Below, piece by piece: positions 54,343 through 63,427 of a stretch of 64,000 nucleotides of DNA; within the stretch, counting starts at the first letter, position 1, and each line of letters begins with the position of its first letter. The notes beneath the pieces are model-generated. The model made no database searches. It saw only the letters and a list, made by a program, of their open reading frames with translations, and was not told the DNA's origin. Source of the stretch: Xanthomarina sp035306605 (GTDB lineage: Bacteria; Bacteroidota; Bacteroidia; Flavobacteriales; Flavobacteriaceae); NCBI GenBank assembly GCA_035306605.1, contig DATGNR010000010.1. The stretch is one strand, 5' to 3'. The position numbers and the translations under genes were made by a program.

Positions 54343-54689
54343 GTTTTGTTCTCCTTGCATACGGTTACTGTATTAATCTGATAATTTACAATTAAGATTT
54401 ATAAGGTTTGTCTTTTAGTATATGTCAAACAAAACTGAAACCTTACTGTAAAATCAAGTTAAAGAAGTTCGATACCATCGAAGCACTTGAATTAAATGGA
54501 AGTGAAAGTTACAATACTAAATAGTCAATTAAAGCTCAAGAAAGTATCATCGCTTAAATTAAAATAAAAATTCCTGCTCCATTTATTTCTCTTATTTCGT
54601 TATTTTATTGCTTATAGGTTAAACAACGAATAGGATTTTAATCACGTTTAAAATAACGAGTGTTGTTTTCGTAATTTAGATTATTTGGT
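54343..54689. other. Gene-free stretch after tRNA-Met
   Basis: About 350 bases with no credible gene. A short frame near 54466-54519 (reading FDTIEALELNGSESYNTK before a stop) has gene-like composition but no start and no similarity I can name. No attachment-site duplication of the tRNA 3' end was found here, so integration at this tRNA is not supported. Confidence 0.45.
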
Positions 54690-55196
54690 TTAAAAATATT
54701 TGATTGGGTTTAAATAAAACATTTTTTTCCAACCTTGTCTATCAGTATCTATTCTCCAAACATATGGGATAAGGGTTATAATTGAATAGTGGAGATGGGG
54801 TGATTTTCCTACGGCATTTCCACTTGCACCAACTGTTCCAATTGTAGATCTTTTACTAACCAATGATAAAGTAGATTTTTTTAACTCATTAAGGTGTGCA
54901 TAATAATGTAATCGCCATTTTGGACCAAGGATCAGAACAACTTTTCCACCTACAGGTATTTCTCCTGAGAATAAAATTAATCCTGATGTTGAAGAACTGA
55001 TTTGAGTTCCTTTTTTAGCAAAAATGTCCACACCTTTGTGTGTAACAGATCTTCCCCAAGGATAGTACCAAAACGATTTAAAATTATAATCGGATTTTGT
55101 TGCCCCTCTAACTGGTATTTTTAGATTTTGAGGAATTATAAATCCGATAATTAAAATCGATAATAAACTTATTAAAATTTTATTTCTTTTTCTCAA
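54690..55196 (-). CDS. M23 family metallopeptidase
   Basis: A 168-residue protein with an N-terminal membrane anchor or signal sequence (about 7-22) and a LytM-type peptidase domain. The zinc ligands are His53 and Asp57 (HKGVD) and His136 (HLHY), with His101 in YYAHL as the catalytic partner. These enzymes cut peptide cross-links in peptidoglycan. It is short, with no coiled coil or cell-wall-binding repeats. It lies downstream of the SDR/DUF2867 gene on the same strand, 108 bases away. Confidence 0.88.
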   Translation of the reverse strand: MRKRNKILISLLSILIIGFIIPQNLKIPVRGATKSDYNFKSFWYYPWGRSVTHKGVDIFAKKGTQISSSTSGLILFSGEIPVGGKVVLILGPKWRLHYYAHLNELKKSTLSLVSKRSTIGTVGASGNAVGKSPHLHYSIITLIPYVWRIDTDRQGWKKMFYLNPIKYF

Positions 55197-55304
55197 TTTA
55201 GCTAACCTTTAGATAGGAGAATTGGTAGTTTAGGGGTCTTCTTTTTAAGCTGAAAGAAGTTTATAAGGATCAAAACTTTTTTCTTTACTAATTTAATTAT
55301 TTTT

Positions 55305-56732
55305 TTATTCGTTGTAGTGTTTTGTTAGGTTTTGAATCATTCCATTGAATATAAATCCATGAAAGGGAAGAACTGAATACCAATATAGTCTTCCGCTTAA
55401 TCCTAAGGGTCTGAAAGTAGCTGTTTGAATTAATTTATTTTCAACTATTCTAAATTCTAACCACGCATCGCCAGGTAGCTTCATTTCAGCAAATAGAAGT
55501 AAACGCCCTTCTTTTTTATTTGCGTATAATACTCTCCAAAAATCTAAGGCATCTCCGGCGTTTATGGTGTTTTCAGAGGTTCGCCCTCTTCTTAAGCCAA
55601 CACCTCCCGATAATCTATCAAGAAAACCTCTAAGCTTCCATAGCCAGTTCCCATAGTACCAACCGTTTTCACCACCAATACTCCAAATTTTATCAATACA
55701 ATCATTCCTGTCGATAATCTCTTTTTCTCTAATATCTTTAAAACACCCAAAGGTTGGCACCACAATAAAATCTGAAATATTATAATTGAAATCACTACTT
55801 ATAAATGCATCTTTCCAACTAGAAATAATTTCGTTTCTTTCAATTTTGCTAAATGCTTTTTCTAAAGCCATTTGATAACTTATAGGTTCGATTTCTAATA
55901 TTTTATTAATATCATCATTCCGGCATATTACTTCAATTTTCATACTATTTACCAAAGCTATTGCAAGTTTATAAGATGTAGACGTTACAAAGTATAGCCA
56001 ATAAGAAGAAAGCTTTGGAGTCATAACAGGAACAATAAAAATATGCCGTTTTAGGTTTCTTGAACGACCAAATTCTAAAAGCATGTCTTTATAAGAAAGG
56101 ATGTCGGGTCCGCCTATATCAAAATCTTTATTATATGTTTTTGGGTTTAGGATTGTGTTTGATAGAATTTTTATTACATCGGATATTCCAATTGGTTGAC
56201 ATTTGGTGTTTAACCATTTTGGCGTGATCATGATAGGAAGTTTTTCAACCAAATCTCGCATTATTTCAAATGATGCACTACCTGAGCCAATAATAATTCC
56301 AGCTCTTAATGTTGTTAAACTATAATTGCCTTTACTTAGTTCATTTTCAACGTTTTTTCTAGACGCTAGATGTTTGGATAGTTCCGATTCATTAACAATA
56401 CCGCTTAAATAAACTACATGTTGTGCATGGGTTTTGTTAATGGCATTTCTGAAATTCTCGGCGGATTTTTGCTCTAAAAGGTGGTAGTCGGAAGAAGCTG
56501 ACATAGAATGTACTAAATAGAAAGCTCCATCAATATTTTTAGGGATGTTTTCTAGTGAAACTTCATCAAGTAAATCAATTTCGATGATACTTATTTTAGA
56601 CTTAAGGGATTCTGGAGGATTAAATCTTTTTTTGTCCCTAACGCAGCAAATTACATCATGACCATTGTAAACCAATATGGGGAGAAGTCTTTTTCCAATA
56701 TACCCGGTTGCTCCTGTTAGTAGTATTTTCAT
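55305..56732 (-). CDS. SDR-family oxidoreductase with C-terminal DUF2867 domain
   Basis: A 475-residue protein. Residues 1-290 form an atypical short-chain dehydrogenase (NmrA-like) domain with the nucleotide-binding motif LLTGATGYIGKRLLP and DIGGPDILSYKDML. Residues about 320-475 are a DUF2867 domain (WSIGGENGWYYGNWLWKLRG, LPGDAWLEFRI, LYWYSVLPFHGFIF). The combination is common in bacteria but no substrate is established. It has no signal peptide. It stands upstream of the M23 peptidase gene; a shared function is not evident. Confidence 0.85.
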   Translation of the reverse strand: MKILLTGATGYIGKRLLPILVYNGHDVICCVRDKKRFNPPESLKSKISIIEIDLLDEVSLENIPKNIDGAFYLVHSMSASSDYHLLEQKSAENFRNAINKTHAQHVVYLSGIVNESELSKHLASRKNVENELSKGNYSLTTLRAGIIIGSGSASFEIMRDLVEKLPIMITPKWLNTKCQPIGISDVIKILSNTILNPKTYNKDFDIGGPDILSYKDMLLEFGRSRNLKRHIFIVPVMTPKLSSYWLYFVTSTSYKLAIALVNSMKIEVICRNDDINKILEIEPISYQMALEKAFSKIERNEIISSWKDAFISSDFNYNISDFIVVPTFGCFKDIREKEIIDRNDCIDKIWSIGGENGWYYGNWLWKLRGFLDRLSGGVGLRRGRTSENTINAGDALDFWRVLYANKKEGRLLLFAEMKLPGDAWLEFRIVENKLIQTATFRPLGLSGRLYWYSVLPFHGFIFNGMIQNLTKHYNE

Positions 56733-56863
56733 TTTATTGATTTACCTGTTGTGAATGTTTGCTATTGTGGCTAAGTAACCAAGTTAGCACAAAAACACGA
56801 AAAAGTAATTCGGAAAATGATTTAAAAACTTAACATTGAGGTTTTTTCAATATTTTTGATGGT

Positions 56864-58927
56864 CTATTCTGTTTTTTTAAATAATTCCCCTGTCTTTAAT
56901 TTACGTGTATACTCCTGGAGATCATTCCGTACTTCGCCAGACATAATATATAATCCTATAATATTAGGAAAAGCCATTGTTAATATCATCATGTCCGAGA
57001 AATCAAGTACAGCTCCTAATCCAACTGAAGAGCCTATTACTACAAACATCAAGAACATTACTTTGTATATCATTTCACTTTTGTTAGATTTTCCGAAGAG
57101 ATATGTCCAAGCACGCATTCCGTAGTACGACCATGAAATCATGGTGGAAAAAGCAAATAAAAATACGACTAAAGACAACACATAGGGAAACCATGGAATA
57201 ACTGTAGCAAAAGCCGAGGAGGTAAGCTGTACTCCTCCTATTCCTTCAACTTCGTGCATTCCTGTAAATATAAGTACCAAAGCGGTAAGTGTACAAATAA
57301 CCACTGTGTCTATAAAAGGTTCCATAAGTGCAACATAACCTTCAGAAGTTGGATGGTTAGTTTTTCCTGCACTATGTGCAATGGCAGCCGAACCTACTCC
57401 CGATTCACTTGAAAAAGCTGCTCTTTGAAAACCGACTATCAATACGCCAATAACTCCACCATTTATTGCTGATGCATTAAATGCACCATTGTAAATTGCA
57501 TTAAATGCAGGTACAATATTTTCAATATTTACACCAATAACAATAAAAGCTGAAATTATGTATACTGCAGCCATAATTGGTACAATGCGTCCAGTAACTT
57601 TTCCTATACTTTCAATTCCCCCAATTATTACAACGCCAACAAGAAGTGCAAGGCCAAGGCCAAAATAAAAACCTTTTCCTTGCATGAAATTAAATTGTCC
57701 AGCAAGAATTTCAAACGATTGGTTGGCCTGAAACATATTTCCGCCTCCCATTGTAGCTCCAATACATAATATGGCGAAAAATACGGCTAGAGACTTTCCA
57801 AGCCATTTCATATTTCTCTTTTTAAGGCCATGTTCCAAATAATTCATAGGACCGCCAAAAATCTTTCCATCAGCGTTAATTTCTCTATATTTTAATCCAA
57901 GGGTGCATTCTACAAATTTTGAAGCCATACCTAATATTCCTGCAATAATCATCCAGAATGTTGCTCCAGCACCTCCTATAGAAATAGCAATTGCAACACC
58001 TGCAATGTTCCCTAAGCCAACCGTTGCTGAAACAGCTGTAGTCATAGTTTGGAAATGAGTGATTTTACCAGGCGCATTAGGATCGTCATATTTTCCGCGT
58101 GCAAGATCTATAGAATGTTTAATCCCTTTGAAATTGATAAACCCCATTTTTACGGTGAAAAATGCAGCTCCAAAAATTAACCAAATTACAATAAGTGGAA
58201 TGTTGTGGGTTATTGGGTCGCCATTAGGATGGGTTACCATTATTGGTTCTAAATATTTTATTTCTGCTAAGTTATGAGCTCCAACTTCAATAACATCTTT
58301 GCTGTTTTCCGAGTCATAAATTATCTCACCCTTTTTGGAAAGTTGTGTAAGGGTTCCGGTGGCATTGGCATAAATACTTATTTCTCCCTTCTTAGAAGAT
58401 TCTACTGTTGCTATAAGGTCTCCTTCATTAACTAAGTTTCCGTTTTTAACTTTCCAATCGCTAAGAATGAAGCGGTCTTGTATTGAAGGGGTCCAGCCCG
58501 TAACAGGTACTTTTTTTATATCGGCATAGACTACGGGATCGTAAATACCTATAGCGCTAAATGGATCCCAAAAGAGAAAGGCTCCTAATTTTTTTACTAA
58601 AGGGACAGCAGCTCCATTAAAATATTCTGTTATAATTCCTGGCTTTATTTCATAAGAGCGCGTTGTGGAATTCCCTTGACTATCAGTTATAACTACTGAA
58701 TATGGAATCCCCTCGGTTAGGCCGTATGCATTTGGTGAATTCAAAGCAGTATCAGGCTTAGACCATTTATAGGTGTAGGGGGGAATTCCACCAGAAACTT
58801 TTAGTTCTACAAATCCGTCATTTATTAAATCTGATTTATTACCTGTTTTCTCATGTACTTCTAATATTTGGGCATGAAGTGCTATAATTGGACACAAAAA
58901 GAGAATGAAAAAAATATATTTTACCAT
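56864..58927 (-). CDS. Alanine/glycine:cation symporter with exported N-terminal extension
   Basis: A 687-residue protein. Residues about 245-680 are a complete AGCS-family sodium:amino-acid symporter (TTAVSATVGLGNIAGVAIAIS, GASKF-type MASKFVECTLGLKYR, SSESGVGSAAIAHS). In front are about 240 extra residues: a signal peptide (1-20), an SprB-like repeat (about 38-95, with VSGGIPPYTYKWS and YSVVITDSQGN) and a biotinyl/lipoyl-like domain (about 140-215, with GDLIATVESSKKGEISIYA). The extension would lie in the periplasm. The symporter call is firm; the extension's role is unknown. The stop and neighbours show no operon. Confidence 0.9.
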   Translation of the reverse strand: MVKYIFFILFLCPIIALHAQILEVHEKTGNKSDLINDGFVELKVSGGIPPYTYKWSKPDTALNSPNAYGLTEGIPYSVVITDSQGNSTTRSYEIKPGIITEYFNGAAVPLVKKLGAFLFWDPFSAIGIYDPVVYADIKKVPVTGWTPSIQDRFILSDWKVKNGNLVNEGDLIATVESSKKGEISIYANATGTLTQLSKKGEIIYDSENSKDVIEVGAHNLAEIKYLEPIMVTHPNGDPITHNIPLIVIWLIFGAAFFTVKMGFINFKGIKHSIDLARGKYDDPNAPGKITHFQTMTTAVSATVGLGNIAGVAIAISIGGAGATFWMIIAGILGMASKFVECTLGLKYREINADGKIFGGPMNYLEHGLKKRNMKWLGKSLAVFFAILCIGATMGGGNMFQANQSFEILAGQFNFMQGKGFYFGLGLALLVGVVIIGGIESIGKVTGRIVPIMAAVYIISAFIVIGVNIENIVPAFNAIYNGAFNASAINGGVIGVLIVGFQRAAFSSESGVGSAAIAHSAGKTNHPTSEGYVALMEPFIDTVVICTLTALVLIFTGMHEVEGIGGVQLTSSAFATVIPWFPYVLSLVVFLFAFSTMISWSYYGMRAWTYLFGKSNKSEMIYKVMFLMFVVIGSSVGLGAVLDFSDMMILTMAFPNIIGLYIMSGEVRNDLQEYTRKLKTGELFKKTE

Positions 58928-59357
58928 TATTTCTAAGGTTTAAAATTTACACTATGGATTCCTACAACTTAGCTTTATCAACTGTAAAAATATGCTTAAT
59001 AATTTTAATTGGGTTTTACAGGAGATAAAAATGGAAATAAAGAACAATACAGGAAAATCGTGTAGTATGATTTTAACTAAAAATGAAGTTTTTCTTTTAT
59101 CCTAAGGTGAAATTATGAGGTTTAATTAATAAAAGCAAAGAGCTCCCGTAACTACTTAGAAAATATTAAAGTAGATTAAAAATATCGCTTAATTTTTATT
59201 TGAGTGTTGAATTTGTTTTGTTTAAAATTACCCGTCATTCAAATTAAGCTATCCTCTCTTACTGAGTTTTCAAATTAAAGTTTTCTCATTATTTATCAAC
59301 TGCTTTGAGATTTTTCCTTAAATTTAATACTTACTAATTAATGCTTAAATTTTCTTT
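58928..59357. other. Intergenic stretch between divergent symporter and UspA genes
   Basis: About 430 AT-rich bases. A 24-codon frame at 59031-59105 is preceded by AGGAG at good Shine-Dalgarno distance, unusual for this phylum, but nothing else supports it as a gene. No strong hairpin and no full -33/-7 promoter was recognised, although promoters for both flanking genes must lie here. Confidence 0.45.
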
Positions 59358-59798
59358 ATGAAGAACATACTCGTAGCCGTAGATCAATTAAAAAACGCAG
59401 ATCAATTGACCGCTCATGCTGTAAAAATAGCTAAGCTTACCGATGCCAAGATATGGATAATTCAGGTGTCAGCAGCCAATCCTACAGATTTGCTGAGTCG
59501 TGAGGCAGGACCTCAGTTCATCTATGACAAAAGAACAGAAGATAATAAAAAAGCAGCCCAATTAATTAAGGAATTAGCCCGTGATGTGGAGGAGAAAAAC
59601 AATATTCCTACTGAAGGTTTTTTAATAGAAGGTTCGGTAATTAAATCTATAAAGAAAATTGTAGAAGAGCATAATATAGACCTAGTAATAGCTGGACATA
59701 GAAAGAAAAATGTAATCTACGGACTGTTTACCGAAAACAAGAAAAAGGATTTAATTGATGAATTGCAAATTCCTTTATTAGCTATTCCTTTGAGATAA
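59358..59798 (+). CDS. Universal stress protein family protein
   Basis: A 146-residue UspA-fold protein (MKNILVAVDQLKNADQLTAHAVKIAKLTDAKIWII at the start split as strand-helix-strand). The ATP-binding loop of the family, G-2x-G-9x-G-S/T, is degenerate: AGHRKKNVIYGLFTEN has no second glycine at the right place. It therefore probably does not bind ATP in the usual way. It is divergent from the symporter and convergent with the aminotransferase; it is monocistronic. Confidence 0.85.
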   Translation: MKNILVAVDQLKNADQLTAHAVKIAKLTDAKIWIIQVSAANPTDLLSREAGPQFIYDKRTEDNKKAAQLIKELARDVEEKNNIPTEGFLIEGSVIKSIKKIVEEHNIDLVIAGHRKKNVIYGLFTENKKKDLIDELQIPLLAIPLR

Positions 59799-59857
59799 GG
59801 TAGTTTTCGATTAAAACTATAAATTGTCGAAAGTACCCAACCTTCACACTTTTCTAA

Positions 59858-61018
59858 TTAAAAGTGTTTTAATATTTCTGCACTTCCAGATCCTAAAACA
59901 TGAGTAGACCCGTGCTTCTTTAGTACGGTTTCAATAGCACCGATTGTAGCTAGTAAATCGGCCTTGTTTACTGAACCCATGTGTCCAATTCTAAAATAAT
60001 TGTTTTTTAATTCAGGCAATAAACCTCCAGCTAATATAACGCCTTCTTCGTTAGTAGCTTGCAGGAATGATTTAGGGGCTATTTTAGATGGATATAAAGG
60101 AGCTGTTAAGGTATTGGAAGATGTTTGCTCGTTTTTTGATAACAGCTCCAAGCCTACAGCTTTAATAGCAGCTCGCATGGCTGTTCCCGCTCTTTGGTGT
60201 CGGTCAAAACGATTTTTTAGACCTTCATTAGTAATAATTTGTAAACTTTTTTCTAGAGCCATAATAAGATTAACAGGTGGTGTTCCAAAATAAGAAGCTT
60301 GTCTATTTTCGTAAGCTTTCATTATGGGAAGCCAATTAGCCCAGTCTCCATAATAATTCGAAACGGGATTCTTTCTTTGTTCAAATGCTTTAATTGCAGC
60401 TTTAGACGCAACTAAAAGAGCAAGACCCGGAGGAACACCAATTGCTTTTTGTGATGAAGTTAGAACTACGTCAATTCCCCATTCTTCTTGTTGGATTTCT
60501 TCTCCAGCAACAGAACAAACACCATCAAGAATTGTCAATACTTTGTATTTCTTACCTAAATCACCAATACTTTTAGCATCATTTAATACAGCCGTAGAGG
60601 TGTCGACATGTGTAAAGGTTAAAAGTTTATAGCTTTTAGATTTCAGTTGTTGCTCTATAAGTTCTAATGGAACTATATTGCCCACCACTGCTTCAAGTAT
60701 ATCAACTTCGGCACCATATCGTTTTAGAATTTCAGCAAAACGAAGACCAAAATAACCTGTGGATATTACAAGTGCTTTGTCTCCAGTTTCTACAAGGTTT
60801 GCTGCCGCCATATCCATGGCAAATGTTCCTGTTCCAGCTATTATGAATGCCTGTCCTGAAGTACTTTGGCAAACTTCTTTCAACAGTTTTAGGCTATTGG
60901 CGAAAATATTTATGAAATCGGGGTCCACATGGCTTAGAGTTGGAACAGACATACATTGTAAAACTTCACTTTCAAATTCTATTGGTCCCGGTATCATTAG
61001 TAGTTTTCTCGATTTCAT
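59858..61018 (-). CDS. Class V PLP aminotransferase (alanine-glyoxylate/serine-pyruvate type)
   Basis: A 386-residue fold-type I PLP enzyme. Lys191 in TSSQKAIGVPPG is the Schiff-base lysine, and Asp165 in TILDGVCSVAGE contacts the PLP ring nitrogen. The N-terminal LMIPGPIEFESEVL and THVDTSTAVLND are typical of alanine-glyoxylate and serine-pyruvate aminotransferases. The true substrates cannot be told; glyoxylate or phosphonate routes are possible, but no such genes are nearby. It stands alone on the minus strand. Confidence 0.9.
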   Translation of the reverse strand: MKSRKLLMIPGPIEFESEVLQCMSVPTLSHVDPDFINIFANSLKLLKEVCQSTSGQAFIIAGTGTFAMDMAAANLVETGDKALVISTGYFGLRFAEILKRYGAEVDILEAVVGNIVPLELIEQQLKSKSYKLLTFTHVDTSTAVLNDAKSIGDLGKKYKVLTILDGVCSVAGEEIQQEEWGIDVVLTSSQKAIGVPPGLALLVASKAAIKAFEQRKNPVSNYYGDWANWLPIMKAYENRQASYFGTPPVNLIMALEKSLQIITNEGLKNRFDRHQRAGTAMRAAIKAVGLELLSKNEQTSSNTLTAPLYPSKIAPKSFLQATNEEGVILAGGLLPELKNNYFRIGHMGSVNKADLLATIGAIETVLKKHGSTHVLGSGSAEILKHF

Positions 61019-61193
61019 AGATTGTGCTTAAATTTATTTCAGGCTTAGTGGGAATCAAACAGAAGAAATTTTGAGTTTGTCTTTTTCTGTTGTTTAATTC
61101 TTAAAGTTATAAATAATATTTCGTTTTAAAACTTAATGACTGTTTTTTAGAAGAATAAACATAGTTGTTTGACCTATGTGTTAGTACGGCTTA

Positions 61194-62309
61194 TTAGAAT
61201 TTTCTTTCAATAACTCTGTTTGGTTGTGTGGTTGAATTCATTATAATTTCAAAATCTACAATTCCTATAACTAATCCTTCTTCGGTAATAACATCGACTT
61301 TCCATAAACCTGGCTTAACATTGTTTTTAAAGGTGTAGCCTCGGAATCCAGCATTTCTTCCTCCAGTAATTTCAAAGCCTATATCCTCAACAATTTCCCA
61401 TTCACCTAAAGTGTTGTTATACCATTTCCAACGATGAAGTACAGATTTTTTTATTTCGGTTGGAGCAAATATGGATGTGAAAACATACACGTCTGTATTA
61501 GGCTGAATTATTAGCTTAAACTTGTGGTCTCGCCAAAACACATACCATTTATCTTGTTCGTATGTTACATTATAGGTATTGTCTTTTTTTTGAATATTAT
61601 GAGCAACAATACCAATGTCTAGTGCAAGTGGTACAGGTGGGATGAGGTTGAAAAAATAAAATAAATTTATAGTTAGATAAATGGAGAGGATAATGCCAAG
61701 CATTTTTCTAAAACTGAGTTCCAATCTTGTGCTTGGACTTTTTAAATAAATGATAGTCATTAAAAGCAGGGTAGAGCTTAAACTTATTAAACCTGAAATA
61801 ATGAAAATACTAGTATTCATTTCCTTGATGAAAACCGGTATCATAAATGTGAAAAAAGTAAAATTTATAAAAAAATAAACTCCAAATTGTAAATACTTAT
61901 TAGAGATTCGTTTTTTTAGAAATTCATTGGCAACAAGTAAAGCTAGAAGGATGATGAAGAATGTGATAGTTTTAGAAAGTGAAACACTTCTCGAGAAATA
62001 AATTACATAGGCACTGGATAAACCACCAAAGAAAAACTGAATTGCTAAAGGCAGATATTCTTTATTACGATCTAGTAATGTGTTTTTCCATTTACCATCT
62101 TCTATTAAGTTAAAGAGGTATAACGCTACGGTTAATGAGGCCATGTGTATAGAAAGTATGGTCAAATCATATGTTCGATCGATACGACCAAGTGTTAAGG
62201 AATCGAAAATAAAACCACCTATAAAGAAAATGATAGGAGCATATTTCTCATACTTCATTGCAAATTTTAGGATTGCATTGTTTCTAAGTTTAACCAAAGT
62301 TCTTTTCAT
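61194..62309 (-). CDS. DUF2914 membrane protein
   Basis: A 371-residue protein. Residues about 20-235 contain seven or so membrane helices. Residues about 250-371 form a soluble DUF2914 domain, with VYVFTSIFAPTEIKKSVLHR, the tryptophan-rich WKWYNN and GGRNAGFRGYTFKNNVKPG. The soluble domain probably faces the periplasm and is beta-rich. The family is uncharacterised. No partner genes are evident. Confidence 0.82.
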   Translation of the reverse strand: MKRTLVKLRNNAILKFAMKYEKYAPIIFFIGGFIFDSLTLGRIDRTYDLTILSIHMASLTVALYLFNLIEDGKWKNTLLDRNKEYLPLAIQFFFGGLSSAYVIYFSRSVSLSKTITFFIILLALLVANEFLKKRISNKYLQFGVYFFINFTFFTFMIPVFIKEMNTSIFIISGLISLSSTLLLMTIIYLKSPSTRLELSFRKMLGIILSIYLTINLFYFFNLIPPVPLALDIGIVAHNIQKKDNTYNVTYEQDKWYVFWRDHKFKLIIQPNTDVYVFTSIFAPTEIKKSVLHRWKWYNNTLGEWEIVEDIGFEITGGRNAGFRGYTFKNNVKPGLWKVDVITEEGLVIGIVDFEIIMNSTTQPNRVIERKF

Positions 62310-62524
62310 AAATGTTTAGTAGATGGTGTGGTTAAATTAGAGAAAAGATAGTACTAAAACCGTTGTGATACTTGCTTTTTTATTTTAATAATTGAGTTTA
62401 TTTAAATAAGCCTTGAATTTGTATTTATAACAATGGATTAAATTGTTTGTTAATAATGAATTCATTCTATTGGTTTAATCAGGTTCCTTGTTCTAGAATT
62501 GTGAGTACGGTTGTGTACTGATTG

Positions 62525-63085
62525 TTATTTAACATAGTTTTCTGTCCATGTGCCATCTTCATCAAAGAGGTTGTAGCCACCATTGGAGTCAGAGGATAAG
62601 TATTGACCTGTCCAGTTCCCATCACGTGTAAATAAGTTGTAATTAGTTTTTGCACGAACGAAATACCCAAGCCATTTACCGTTCAAATCAAAATATAAAT
62701 AAATGTTAGGGTTGGCATAAACAAGAACGCCATAGGGTTCTGCCAAAATATTAAACAAATATTTTCCTTCCCAAGATCTGTATAATGGATTTAGTCTAGT
62801 GGAGTATTCCGGGTTGATTTTAGAGTTGTATTGTGGATTTAATTGAGTTGTATATTTAGGGTTAATGCTAGACGTGTAATTAGGGTTTAAACTCGAATTA
62901 AATCTTGGGTTTATTCTAGAAGTGTATTTTGGATTAATTTCAGACGAAAATTGTGGGTTTATGTTTGAATTATACTTTGGGTTTAGGCTGGATTTGTATT
63001 TTGGATTTTGTCCATAAGGAATGTTTTGGGCAAATATGGGCGCAATCGAAAAAAGTAATATAAATATAAGGTGTCTAGTTTTCAT
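62525..63085 (-). CDS. Exported protein with ten NPxYxSxI octapeptide repeats
   Basis: A 186-residue protein with a signal peptide (MKTRHLIFILLFSIAPIFAQ). Residues 27-106 are ten uninterrupted eight-residue repeats of the form N-P-x-Y/F-x-S/T-x-I/L. The C-terminal 80 residues contain three further units of the pattern YxLFxxxGxWxxxY, so the part resembles WG-type beta repeats. No known family is recognised. Aromatic and Asn-Pro spacing suggests a regular extended or beta-helical surface. It lacks a type IX C-terminal domain. No operon partner. Confidence 0.8.
   Translation of the reverse strand: MKTRHLIFILLFSIAPIFAQNIPYGQNPKYKSSLNPKYNSNINPQFSSEINPKYTSRINPRFNSSLNPNYTSSINPKYTTQLNPQYNSKINPEYSTRLNPLYRSWEGKYLFNILAEPYGVLVYANPNIYLYFDLNGKWLGYFVRAKTNYNLFTRDGNWTGQYLSSDSNGGYNLFDEDGTWTENYVK
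62768..63007 (-). repeat. Tandem 24-base coding repeat (ten copies)
   Basis: This is the DNA segment encoding the ten octapeptides of the preceding entry; each unit is 24 bases. Codons vary between copies while the residue pattern N-P-x-Y/F-x-S/T-x-I/L is held, which points to selection on the protein rather than a recent slippage expansion. Confidence 0.85.
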
Positions 63086-63265
63086 GCTTCTACAGGTAGA
63101 ACACTAAAGTAAGCATAATTATTTTCACCGTAAATGTTACCCGCTTTTCTATTTATCCTCTATGGTTTTTATATCAAAAGTTGAGGTGTACGGTTTGTAG
63201 TTGGAACTTATCATTAGTAACCATTTAATTGGGTATTTGATCAAAACTGATAATTTGCCAAATAA

Positions 63266-63341
63266 AAAACACCGGAATAATATTTTTATAAGTTCTATTT
63301 TTTCAAATAGATTTCTTACTAAATAATTATTTCGGTGTTTT
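63266..63341 (-). terminator. Terminator-like long hairpin after the glutamate synthase-like gene
   Basis: AAAACACCGGAATAAT at 63266-63281 pairs with ATTATTTCGGTGTTTT at 63326-63341 with one mismatch. Inside is a second stem, TCTATTT with AAATAGA (63294-63311). On the minus strand it lies about 85 bases after the stop at 63428 and ends in a T-run. The rest of 63086-63427 shows no gene. Confidence 0.65.
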
Positions 63342-63427
63342 AATTTTTGCTCAATTCCTAATAGCTAGCAGTTCATTAAATTGTTTTAAAGCTAACTTAT
63401 AGGTTAGAAGCCTGAGCGAAAAATGGT

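Noticed and set aside
54466..54555. Remnant of a protein-coding gene after the tRNA
   Set aside because: A short stretch has gene-like composition, but there is no start codon, there is an internal stop and no recognisable family.
54302..54689. Integration site of a mobile island at the tRNA-Met 3' end
   Set aside because: No integrase gene, no direct repeat of the tRNA end, and the tRNA is followed by its own terminator.
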